A stretch of 64,000 nucleotides of DNA from positions 6,634,001 to 6,698,000 of the forward strand of contig SPDT01000007.1 in assembly GCA_008477525.1 (NCBI GenBank), read 5' to 3'. Source of the DNA: Hypomyces perniciosus. Taxonomy: Eukaryota; Ascomycota; Sordariomycetes; Hypocreales; Hypocreaceae. Made by a program: the position numbers and the translations under genes. Positions 1 to 10,484 of the stretch are shown here, piece after piece (position 1 is the first letter of the stretch; every line of letters starts with the position of its first letter). Under the pieces are notes generated by a model, which saw only the letters and a program-made list of their open reading frames with translations, was not told where the DNA came from and ran no database searches.

Positions 1-641
1 GCCTCTTGATGACTGTCGCCAGTGAATGTGGCAAATTGGTTAAGCCGAGCGTTCATGGGTTGCATAGCGCTCTTGCTTGTGGGGTGAGCCATCAGCCAGA
101 TATCGGCCGCATCAAAGGCACCGAGATTGTTGAGCTTGAACTTGCCGGCCGCATTCTCCTCGTCTGGAGTGCCCTGTAGATAAACGATACCAGGAATGTT
201 ATAATAAGCAAGTGCCTGGGCAGTCAGGGTAGCGCCGGTAATGCCGTTAAGAGCGATATGGTTGTGACCACAAGCATGGCCAATGTCAACCAAGGCATCA
301 TATTCAGCAAGGAAACCAATCGCAGGCAGGCGGCCGGTATAGCCAGCAGGGCGGTGCTCATATACACCCCTGAAAGCCGTGGGCATGCCAAAGGAATGCG
401 GAGTGACCTCCCAGCCAGGGGCTTGACGGAAGTGCTCGACTATCCAGTCATGAGCATGTGTCTCATTGAGGCCGAGCTCGGGCGATTGGTGAATTTTAAC
501 AGCAATCTGCTTTAATGCCGGGAAAGCGGCAGCAGAAGCATTCTTCAAGAAGTTCTCAAGATCAGGGAGGTCCCGGGGAGTCCTGGTGGCCTTCGCGGCT
601 CCAAGAGCCGCCAGCAAAAGGGTTGTTGAAGACAGAAGCAT
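1..641 (-). CDS. Secreted M20-family metallo-amidohydrolase (5' part, truncated by window edge)
   Basis: An open minus-strand frame runs from ATG at 641 off the left edge; 213 residues are visible. Residues 1-18 form a signal peptide (hydrophobic LLLAALGAAKA), so the enzyme probably enters the secretory pathway. M20 landmarks are HQSPELG at 51-57, the metal-binding GHACGHNH at 121-128 preceded by the EYDAL segment, and GTPDEEN at 157-163 holding the catalytic/metal glutamate pair. Family members hydrolyse amide bonds of N-acyl amino acids or short peptides with two zinc ions; the substrate cannot be told. The start is well placed: A at -3, a signal peptide right after it, and TATAAA 80 nt upstream. 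The C-terminal dimerisation part lies outside the window. It is transcribed away from the gene-poor region, and membership of the metabolite locus is unlikely but not excluded. Confidence 0.92.
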   Translation of the reverse strand, partial: MLLSSTTLLLAALGAAKATRTPRDLPDLENFLKNASAAAFPALKQIAVKIHQSPELGLNETHAHDWIVEHFRQAPGWEVTPHSFGMPTAFRGVYEHRPAGYTGRLPAIGFLAEYDALVDIGHACGHNHIALNGITGATLTAQALAYYNIPGIVYLQGTPDEENAAGKFKLNNLGAFDAADIWLMAHPTSKSAMQPMNARLNQFATFTGDSHQE

Positions 642-720
642 TTTGAGCAATGTGAAATACAGGAGATTGCTTGACTGCTGATGGATATCCTGACTGAACT
701 GATGCAGATATCCCGTTCCC

Positions 721-726
721 TTTATA
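721..726 (-). promoter_or_regulatory. TATA box of the M20 amidohydrolase gene
   Basis: TATAAA on the minus strand, 80 nt upstream of the ATG at 641. Distance and orientation suit a core promoter; no transcript evidence is available. Confidence 0.5.
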
Positions 727-3054
727 GGAAATTCAGAAAGATTGTCTCCTGGAACTACTATGCCCCTAGCCGGCTTACCGCTGCATTCACGACTTCGGCA
801 TATGCGGATAGACTTTGACATCCAAGCAATAGACGCCAATGCCCGGCTTACCAGAAGAAGGGCCGCGATTCTAGCCCTGCCGCTACGGCGATTACATGAG
901 CACTAGTAATCTGTTTCTTCGGGTTAATATTAGCCCTACGAAGTACGGAGTACTACTATTATATCTACTCCTACCATCTAGCCTCTTAGACTATGAGGCT
1001 TAAAGACTTGGCAACTCTTGGCTTTGTTTCTACAAAATCATGGTCCCTGTGTTTGAGAGCGGCAATCCATAAGGCTGTAACGTCGTAATTCCACAATACC
1101 TTGGGTGTTCTTGGCGATCTCTCCCTAAGCTGGCTCAACAGCACTGCTGAATTCCCGACTACGGGTTCTTCAGATGCAATACCACCCCGCCCACTACGGA
1201 GGACCCCGAAGTTGAACTTCCAGTCCTTATGAACGAACAGAGACGCCTGCTCCGTAATTCTATGGAGAAACAGGGCTGCATGAGTACGAGGTCGTCGGGG
1301 CAAAACCCGGGTGGGTCTGTATAGTACGCCTTTCCAAGCTTCAGATTTATTGAAACAGGTGGCGTGACAGAAGGCGGCTTCATATGTCTCCAGTTCAGGT
1401 AAGGCTCACAGCAATTCTCGTAACTTCTTCAATTGACTCAGCAGGTTCTTTTGATGTTGACGCAGACATATACGTGATGACATTTGCCGAATGTTGTTTC
1501 CGTCAGGTTCTCCGCCCTTTTGCTTGACATCGAAGAGAAATCCTCGGCTAGCAATCATCCACATACCTATCATGATTCCCAAATACGCATACTCCATATC
1601 TAATACCGAGCAAGCCCGATTAACTATACCCAATTTAGAAAGGATGGAATAGGATTCGTGATATATGGCTTAGGATGACTTGGATACTGCTCCGTAGAAG
1701 TAGTGTTAGTAAATCATTTTTTTTGTTGCCTTCCCAGTAGTAGCTACGGAGCGCAGAGTTGCTGGGGCTTTATATTAGTAACCAAAGGTCTATTCGGTTG
1801 CTGAGACGCAAGTTAAAGAGAGCGAAATTTTCAAATACTATTACGGGCTAGTCAACCATGTTACCCGCAGGTCTACAAGGATAAAATACTATACTACTAA
1901 CACCACTCCATACCAAGAAAGTCGTTTTATACATTATAGGTCTAGTATACCGTACAAGGGTTATAATCTAGACCGAGAGACTTGCTGGGCTTTTAGGGAA
2001 GCGCTACCAAGCACGCAATAGATGTTATCTAACAACCCTGACCCTACCACAATCAGCACTAAATACTCCGTACAAACTGTCACCAATAATATATCATATA
2101 GATCCATATTCAGTCAGTATCACCGACCCTGGAAGATCTACTACACAGTACAAGGATCAAATAAATAGCAGAAAGATTATTAATAATTTGCTTACTATAC
2201 CTAGACGAGGACAACTGCTACTCGTAATTGATGGCTCTTGATGAAGGTACGTACTCTCATGGTTACATGGTAGTACTAGTATTTTGATCCTTGTGGAGAG
2301 AAGGAACCGAGGTTCAGCTCATGCGACGGCACAATCCCTGTAGAGTCACCAAGTCGGGTTCCAACGCGCAAGCGCCGGCATTATTAGTGGGCCACGATCT
2401 CCAGGCTCAGTACGAAGTAGAGGCTTTGTCGTCCCATCTTCATAGTACTATAATGGGAAAAGGGGGTTGATTAATAAGAAGCATCTGTATCCAAAGAAGA
2501 CAGGCATATTCGTAGTGGCGAGATCTGTAGCATTACCAGTGGCTAGTAGACGTGGTACCGATGCCAGCAGGATTTTATGGGTTTTGTTCACTTTTAAGGC
2601 TTGTAAGAATGAATACTATCTCTCTAAATAGAAGAGGATATTGTAGGATTCATAGGTTTAGTAATGAATAGATTAGAGGTTAATGTCTGTCAGAGTTAGG
2701 GCCATTGGATATGTGTCCACTATTTGGATACTCATGAGCCAGAGATAGATGCTTGTTATACTCCGTATAATAGCGAATCTCTGAAAAGAAAAAAAGAGGC
2801 GTGAAGAGGTGTAGGCTAAGCCTTAAGAACCTGATGGCCGGGCGTTATTAAGACAAGGTCCTTCCACAATCCGCGGGTGGTGGTCTCGGTAGGCACATTT
2901 CGTGCCGAGGACGAATTACGAGTTGAGAACGTTCGGGGATCCATCCCATGGTGTTGGGAGTTGACCCCAGAGCGCCAGGACGGCTACTCCGTAGTCGTGG
3001 TATCCTGACTCGGGAAATGATGGACATTCTAGAGGATAATGAGTATACTACTCG

Positions 3055-3071
3055 TACTCCGTATGGAGTAC
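3055..3071. repeat. Palindromic copy of the dispersed TACTCCGTAC word
   Basis: TACTCC and GGAGTA arms separated by GTAT. Other clear copies: 943-953, 2064-2073, 3205-3220 (two overlapping), 9721-9730, 41381-41390, 41748-41757, 54825-54834, 63665-63675. All lie between genes. Confidence 0.7.
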
Positions 3072-3629
3072 TCGTACTACTACTATATGTAGTGCCAAGA
3101 GGCGAGGGATTTTGAAACCTGAAAATCTAGCTGAGGACCCAAATCAATAGTAATCTTACTCCTTGCACTACCTAAGGTATTTGCTGATTAGTGGTATTAC
3201 TTCGTACTCCGTACTCCGTAGTTCAGGTTCGGTGTGGAATATACTAGTCCTATTACACATATTTATCCGTACCTAGCACTCACTACCTGTTACAGCAGTG
3301 CCCCTGTCTCTACGAGTAGCCCCGCAGGTCATTTCCAAGCCCACAAGCAACGCTAAACAGAATACAATCTAACAAACAGGGCCTAATTTAAGCTTAAGGG
3401 GACTAATACACATTGAGATATACTTTGCTGAATACCTATGTAATCCGAGGCTATCATTTTAGACTCCAGAAATGCTGTAGGATTATGGCCGAGATGAAAG
3501 GAATAATGCGTATACTATAAAACTCTTAAAAAAGACCAGCATAACGCTTGCAATCTGATTACAAAAGAGTCAACTTAAGTTGGCTAGGTAGGTTGGCCCT
3601 GAGATTGAATTGTTAGGCTTGAATTTACC

Positions 3630-3732
3630 TACCCGTTAGTGTATAGGTACTTCGTAAACACCAAACCAAACTAAAAGGACTTCGCCTTTTAGTTGGCCCC
3701 AAAATCTCTAAGCCACCTCAGTACCCGAGCCA
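3630..3732 (+). repeat. Left terminal inverted repeat of the MITE
   Basis: Pairs with 3851-3953 on the opposite strand. The shared order is TACCCGTT end, TACTTCGT, a CCAAACCAAAC block, the nested palindrome, CAAAATC, GAGCCACC-like block, then GTACCCG. Confidence 0.85.
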
Positions 3733-3850
3733 CTCATGTAAAATGGGTGGTCGGCCAAGTACATTTTCGATTTTTGTGAAAATTATCGATTTGGATTTTT
3801 GACCTGTGCACTAACAACTCCTTATAAGGAACCCCATATAAACCTGTTCC

Positions 3851-3953
3851 TGGCCCGGGTACTGGGGTGGCTCAGGGATTTTGGGCCCAACTAAAAGGCG
3901 AAGTCCTTTTATTAGTTTGGTTTGGTGTTCACGAAGTACCACACCAACGGGTA
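3851..3953 (-). repeat. Right terminal inverted repeat of the MITE
   Basis: Inverted copy of 3630-3732 with the same block order when read on the minus strand; it ends in AACGGGTA on the plus strand. Confidence 0.85.
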
Positions 3954-6162
3954 GCTCGGATTGTGTTCACGTTGCGGGCCACAACAGCAACTGGCCAAGA
4001 ATAATACGCGCATTATGACTATGTACAAAACATCTTAGTCAGTGGAAACCAGCTAAGTTGAATGGAGATGGCGGAGTCCGTTTTCTGTACTCGTATAAAT
4101 GCGCACTCCGTATTCCTTCATTATTAATACTAGTAGTACTAGTTCGTACTTGGAGGCTTGGAGGGTACGAGAAGGGGCTTGTGTCTCTAACCTCAGACAG
4201 GTATATATATCGATGATCTCGACATACGAGGCGCACCAGTCCCTTCTTTCAGCTCACTATCTGATGTCAACCTCGTGGGGTGTTGCATCGCCTGAAACTC
4301 GGACGTGGCGGCATACCTAAATGCCGTCATTAATACTACTGAGATATTGGGTGGCGCATTTCCTCGGGTTGTTAGGTCTGCATTACCACGTGTTTTCTGC
4401 ATCGGCAGACGGCAGAGACACTGCCGGTTTAGTCCTATGTACCTAGCGCGATGGTTTTACCAGATGTCCAATAATGAACGCCAACATACACTTTAATAAA
4501 CCGGAATAAGTAAGAATTAACTCTTCTGAAGTCGTGATTCCATGGTCAATATGTCAACCTTACCAAGTTTGGCCTGGATTTCTCGATGGATCACTGTTGT
4601 GAGGCTCAGACCAGGAGCATGATCTTCGCTACGAATAGGTAGTATCCGGCATGCAATACTACTGCGAGTACTAACACTCCGTACGGCGTAGGAGGTATTC
4701 TCATGCTACATAGACAACCTTGGTCATTAACAAATAACTGAAGATTCTATACGTGCACTATATCTTGGGTATGTTTTAGGACTTGATGCTTATCTTGGTA
4801 ATTTTACTGTCTGGATATGGCGGTCATTGCTGATATTCGGACTTTCCACATCATCCGCCTCATGGGAGTGGCAAGGGAAAGAATCTGTCAGCAGTTGCCT
4901 GCTAGTTCTACTGGAGCTACTAGGGTGCAAATCCTCCCAGCCCATTATTTGTCAAATTCCTATGCTACTGCAAACCAACCCGGAGCAGCGCAAGGGCAAG
5001 CCTAAGTTGGTAGTGACTCTCTACTCGGCAACCCGGCTGTACGAGGGTGATTTACTGATAGTGAATCCACCACGTATTCGAAATTGAGACCGTATCTCGC
5101 TCGATCTTACATTTTTCCATTTTGTCAACACTGCCCACCGTTTAGTGCTGAGGTGAACTCATCTCCGTTAGGGAAATAAAAAATTGTGCGTAGATTTTGA
5201 GTCCATCGTTTGGTTGTTCAATACTGTGATACTGACCGGGTGTTTAGGGTAATTAAGTCGTGATCAACCCTCTGATGTGGCATCTAGCAAGCGCGTGTAG
5301 ATCTGTATGGAGTCTCTTTCTCTCTAATCCGTATTTGAGACGGCATTACTCATACTACTATAACACCGAAACAGCTGGCACCGCACTTTCATGCTCGGCT
5401 CTCCCGAATGTAGAAAGAGTGGCGTATCAGGACTAGCTATGGGGCCGATTTGCCGTCTTGGTATTGCTCGCCGGAAACGAAGTATGCGTATGTACGTATA
5501 CTGGAATGCTGAGAACGACGGCACGTAGCTCCATGGCCAGCGGAGTGGAAAGTAGCATTCGTATCGGCTCCATCAATGCCACGATCCCTAGACCCATGTG
5601 TGCCTGATATTCCAAGGTCTTCAGACCCCAGCAGAAACGGACTGGGGTAAGGGGTATTAGCGCCATCTTCTGATGATCCTCAAAGCGAGCGATAAGGTTT
5701 TTGAGGTTCAGACACTATTGCTGCTAGCGAGATCCTACCACTAATGTTTGATGGTCAAGGCCAAAAGTGGTGCAATCTCACCGATGACTTTCCATGGAGA
5801 CGCCACATCAGAAGGGGCTATTATGTCTGAACCCGGCGCTTAAGTCCAACAGCCGAGAGCAAGAACATACATAGCTTCTGGAGGCATGCAGGGTTTCATA
5901 AAATTTGGATGGTACTATGATGGCATTTTACGAATCACCCATCCTTGACATTTAAGGGTCTGTCTCGCATAACAGTCGAAGCCGCCCGCCACTTCTGCAC
6001 CCACCTTCTACTCGTAATCTGGAATGTCGCGTTAATAATACATTGCTACTGGTGGTGGGCAGGGTTTCCGGCTCCTTCCAACGACAAAAGGTCCTACATC
6101 CAAAGTTCCCAATTCCAAACTAGGGTTGTCTCGGTTGTCTCACGCTCCGATTCGTCTTCAAC

Positions 6163-7596
6163 ATGGGGGAAGAAACGGCTAGGGATCAAGGCCAAGAACA
6201 CGACATGGCACCAACACGCGGGAGGAAGAAGGCAGCCGCAAACCGTGATGGCGAGGATGTTTACGGGGAGCCCGATGACTACGAGCACCGCAGGAAATTG
6301 CAAAACAGACTTGCTCAACGTCGATATCGTACGACTAAATCAGCCCCCCCCCAGGCCCCTGCCGCCACTATGAACCTGAGGGACTGACACAGTTTCTCAT
6401 ATGTAGGCAAGAAACTCCGCCAAAGACTCGAGAAGCAGCTCAGTGAGGAGCCAGATCGCTCAACAGCTGCTGAGGAACAACAGCCAGAAGACAAGGCAAC
6501 ATCTAAGCCAGTGTCGTCTTGTTCAGACGTAGTACCGACATATCCTCCCTACGAATTCGACGCGGGAGTCACCTTTGATAGCACTCCCCCTTTGCTCAGC
6601 AGCACAAGTTTATCAGACAATCCAAATGTCTGGGGCTTCCCCGAAAGTCTTGGAGGCTCTCCAGGAGTCTCGGCTGCAGAACAGGCGTTCTCAGCATTGT
6701 CAACTACGGACTATGGCCTTTGGCACACGATGAACCACCTCATTGGCAATCGACTTGCCTCTAACACATCATCGCTTTCTCATTCGGCATTAGAATCATC
6801 GGCTTTACCACCAATGTCTAGCCCCAGTGATAACAATGAACCTCAGCCACGGAGATCTGTCACGGCATCAGCGAATAATCCTCACATTCCAACAAGTTCC
6901 ACCTCAGGGAGGAAACTAGAGCTTCATGAGATGCCAAGGACCGGAAGTACCGATGATTGGCGCAGGGAAGCGGCTGCAATGGAGGAGCTAAGGATTGGGA
7001 ATAGCCGACGGAAGAAAAAGGATTCGTCGCCGATGTTTCCGAGAGGAGCAACATGTTCTTGCAATCATGATTCAAGAGAACATTCACGACAACGTCCTCA
7101 ACAGTTTCATCAAGGTCGGAGGGCCCAGTCCAGCTCAGATACCAGCACACATAATGCTTCGTTGGCTTCATCATATAGAAAGAGGTTGAACAAGAGGGCC
7201 AGCGAGATGATAGCGGAACTAGGACAGCTCTACAAGGTTGGTGTAAGCCTCGAAATGCTGCGTTATGATTCGTGTTTCGTCAAGGATTTGGCTATCATGC
7301 GAGAACGCTTTGTCAAGCTATCCGAGTCTTGCCACTCAGATAGTCCAAGAAGCGAGGGTGATACAAACATGAGTGGCGATACCATGGGTCTCCTTGAAAA
7401 TAGGCCCGATTTCGACCCGTCTGCTGATAAGTTGGACTTCGACAACTTTAATCTGTTCTTCCCCTTGACTGGGGAGAGCAGCAGTGGAACTGATGTTGAG
7501 AAAGATGCTAGATCCAGGAGCAGCAAAAGGCCCAGGGGCACAACTAGCGACCATAACCACGGCCGCCGTTCTTACGTTGATGGTGGGAAGCGTTAG
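6163..7596 (+). CDS. bZIP-like transcription factor (basic region without a clear leucine zipper)
   Basis: Two exons, 6163-6328 and 6407-7596, give 451 residues. The 78-nt intron (donor GTACGA, branch CTGAC, acceptor TAG) interrupts the invariant Arg codon of the basic region. After splicing, residues 43-60 carry N-x2-AQR-x2-R, the fungal AP-1-like DNA-binding signature (N48 to R56). Heptad leucines do not follow: Q66 sits at the first zipper position and a proline comes five residues later, so dimerisation by a classic zipper looks weak. The middle is Ser/Pro-rich with a CSCNH segment near residue 235. A conserved-looking helical stretch, about residues 310-360 (KRASEMIAELGQL onward), closes the folded part. 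It lies 2.9 kb upstream of the NRPS on the same strand and is the natural candidate pathway regulator. Related zipper-less cluster regulators carry ankyrin repeats; none are visible here. Confidence 0.9.
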
Positions 7597-10484
7597 CAAA
7601 TACCCTCTGTCACGCCAGCCTCGGCATAACTGGAAAGAAATTGAGGCCACTGACTTCTTACCATCAGCATTATTCAGGCAGTTGGTTGAGAACGCAAAGG
7701 CCAACTTAACGGTCTCAATCAAACAACCAAAATCTTGGCACAAAGTTCCACGGCGTTAACTTATGATAATCATGACGTTTTTCTTTATTCCATAGAATCT
7801 GAAATTTTTGATGAATATAAGGGTATTACTAAAGGCCTACACACGAATGTTCCTTCTTTGACTTTCGCATCACGTATGCCTCAATGCTATATTCTACTCT
7901 CAACCATAGGTTTGTCATCCCCTTGACATAGTCACGAAAGCTCACATGATTAGCAAATTCGTAGTAAGAGGGGTACAAAATAGCTACGTAAGTAATATAA
8001 AACAATGAAGTTAACCGATTTTATGGGTGTTGCACACAATAGCATACCCTAGACACAAAATTGTTCTCTGGATTTTATCAAACAAGCATAATTTCATCGA
8101 AATTAAGACCGATTTATATTCCATGTTCTTACTCAATGACCTTTAATTGACTTGGAGACTCCATCAACTCATTTGATATGCATAAAAAAGCATCAGCTCA
8201 GATCGTGGCTTAAACAGCTGTTCGAATGACAGCATATGCCCCAACATCACTGCCCTGACATTAGTGACCTATTGTGTTAAATTAATTCGCCGAAAGCTTA
8301 CTTCCAGGTATGCTAGTTTCGGCAAGTGAAAATCCCTTCCACTTCTTCTATAGTACACGCCAAACACTCACACAAGACACTAGTAGTGATACTTCAGGAT
8401 TGTATGATGAACGCAGACGCCCTTCTTTTGTCATTGATGCTACCTGCCTTTTACGGTATAGAAGACAAGCTGGGGGCTGTATTCGGATCACCAAGCCGCC
8501 CATGAAAAGCGATAGATAGATAGTGCTCAGCTTGAAGTGGTAGGAATAACCGGATACATAATGACAGATGAGACAAGGTGGACGTGGGAAGGGCCAGGAT
8601 GTCCTGCCGTCATACTGATAATACGACACTGCAACTTACGAGTATTTAAAGAAGATAGTTCGGCATGGTAGGTGAAGGAAGCGGCAAAGAGCCCGTCTTA
8701 CGAACATTAATTCGTAATACGCCCAATGAAATGGGGGCGGCAGTAACGAATGGTTTCTTCGAAGCCAGCTGCCTCAATTTCCTAGTTCAAGTAAATACTA
8801 CTAGTAGTACCAGTATAACTACACAAGGGGCCAAATAAACAGCAATGTCGGAAAATTTCCGAGCAGCCTGCACCATGTAAGATATTATTCACCTTACACA
8901 ATAAGATACGTAAATAGCCTTGCGGATTAGATAAATGGAATATACTGCGTCAAGTTGCATTGCATTGGTGTGAGCACATATGTTCTTCAATGTAAATAGC
9001 GGCAGATCAAATCCTTTGTTGACTTCATGTCATTGTCGTGGTACATGGATGTAGGTATTGTAGGTATAGCACAGTGGGCACCCTAGGATAGAGGAGATAA
9101 TGCTCCACATGCCTCGATCAAGGGTTCAGTTAAGCTTACTCTATACGGTCGGTTATATTAACTGAATCCTTCATGGACCCAAACCTTCTCGTATGAATCG
9201 TATATCGTATGAATCCGTTAGGGCGTGACAATACAATCCCGAGGGATTTGCTCAAGTCAATTTGTCTGAATCGGCACCCCCAGCCCTTGGACGCACCGTC
9301 CAATCGTTTGGGTTGGAGTCGAAGAAGCGCGCTCTGTCTTGCTGCCCGGCGTTGCACCCTGTGAGAATGTAATCCATTGCTTGAGTCTCACGGAATTCAT
9401 TCCGTGGTGTTTTAAGCTAGAGTGAGAGTTGGAAGAGCCTCTCGCATGCTTGAACTGAATGTAATATGCTGACGTCGCGTTGTTCTGATTCTCTAATATC
9501 AAGCAAGTCCAATAAGGAGAATAGTACTTCAATTTCTGAAACTTAGTGGCAGACTAAGTAGGTCTTCTATTCATGGCGTTTTTAGGGTGTAGCTACCTGG
9601 TTAGTAACCGCTAGCTATCTATAAAATCACGAGCCCTTGGGATGAGTCAAGGCGCTTAATATATTAAAGTTGCTAGTTCTCGGATCGGATGCGAAGAGTT
9701 GGATGGATCCACTTGATTACTACTCCGTACATTACTCGTAGTAGTACCTCCTGCCATCAGCTTACAGCGTCAGTGTTTAGTGCTGACCATGCTTCCCGTT
9801 TTAAACCCTGCTCCGAGGTATTGGGACATCGGGTCGGAGGTGAGATGACTGTTCAGCTACTTTCATTGTTCATAACTCTGGTCATCCGTGTCGAAAGATG
9901 TCATCTCATGTTTTGTAGCCTGCTTACATGAATATCCACCACATCATCCCTCGTATGTGTGGAACGCTTTGAATACACGTTGTTGAAGAGTAACCACCCT
10001 AGCGAGGTCATATCATCAACACTAAGACCACCTAAGAAACGCAACGCTGGTCAGCGATTACTTGCTGGATGAGATGCTGGTAGATGGCGGAGTTGGTAGA
10101 ATAACATCTTTGTTTCCAGCCCCACGAGAGCACCCTTTCATGTGTTTGAAATGATGGATGGATAGACCTGGACAGGCTAATAATTTCTCGATTACACCGT
10201 AATCCAATCTTGAGGGTGTTGTTGTGATTTCCCCTGCCGACTTTCTGGACGGTTTCTTATAGTAGTATTGCGCCACCAATAGCAGTATTGAGGCAGCTCT
10301 CCTACCATACTTCAGCTCTAGCATATTTACCTGAACTGAAATTTGTAATGAATATCATTTAACAGCCAAGGCTCACACATATCTATCCATCTAATATATT
10401 AAGTAAGTGTCACTCCCTACTAACATACTAACACAAAGTTGCGCAGTTAAACTAGAGAAAAAAACACCAAATCGCGAAAGAAAG
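7597..10484. other. Intergenic region upstream of the NRPS
   Basis: 2.9 kb with no credible gene; short frames on both strands lack family signatures and coding character. It should hold the regulator's 3' end and the NRPS promoter. TGAGTCA (9643-9649), the textbook Gcn4/AP-1 bZIP site, lies about 840 nt upstream of the NRPS start with a TATAAAA just before it near 9620. TACTCCGTAC occurs at 9721-9730, and GATA-type tetranucleotide repeats occur near 8510-8522. Confidence 0.6.
9643..9649 (+). promoter_or_regulatory. Candidate bZIP (Gcn4/AP-1-type) site upstream of the NRPS
   Basis: Exact TGAGTCA. A 7-mer can occur by chance in this much sequence; it is listed because a bZIP-like regulator lies next door. 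Confidence 0.25.

Larger units (their letters stand above)
3630..3953. mobile_element. MITE / foldback element with 103-bp terminal inverted repeats
   Basis: The left arm 3630-3732 and right arm 3851-3953 are inverted copies of one another, both 103 bp, with only scattered mismatches and short indels. The outer ends read TACCCGTT on both strands. The TA at 3630-3631 and at 3952-3953 could be the target duplication, as expected for a Tc1/mariner-type non-autonomous element. Each arm carries a smaller nested palindrome (AAAAGG and CCTTTT around a 6-nt loop, near 3674-3691 and 3892-3909). The 118-bp core encodes nothing. No transposase is present, so it would depend on an enzyme elsewhere. Confidence 0.85.
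642..6162. other. Gene-poor, AT-rich interval with decayed sequence
   Basis: About 5.5 kb without a recognisable intact gene. From about 1640 to 4040 no open frame of 60 codons exists on either strand, and the sequence is rich in TA and in short words built from TACTCCGTA and its complement. Two more GC-balanced patches have minus-strand frames that read somewhat like protein (986-1633 and about 5380-5720), but each is broken by stops and matches no family I know; they may be relics. The interval holds the MITE at 3630-3953. Decay by repeat-induced point mutation is possible but not shown. Confidence 0.6.

Noticed and set aside
986..1633. Minus-strand frames that read like pieces of a protein
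   Set aside because: Three overlapping frames with no shared splice solution and no family signature; kept only as possible relic DNA.
5324..5666. Minus-strand frames with hydrophobic, protein-like sequence
   Set aside because: No start, partner exon or recognisable motif; the two frames contradict each other.
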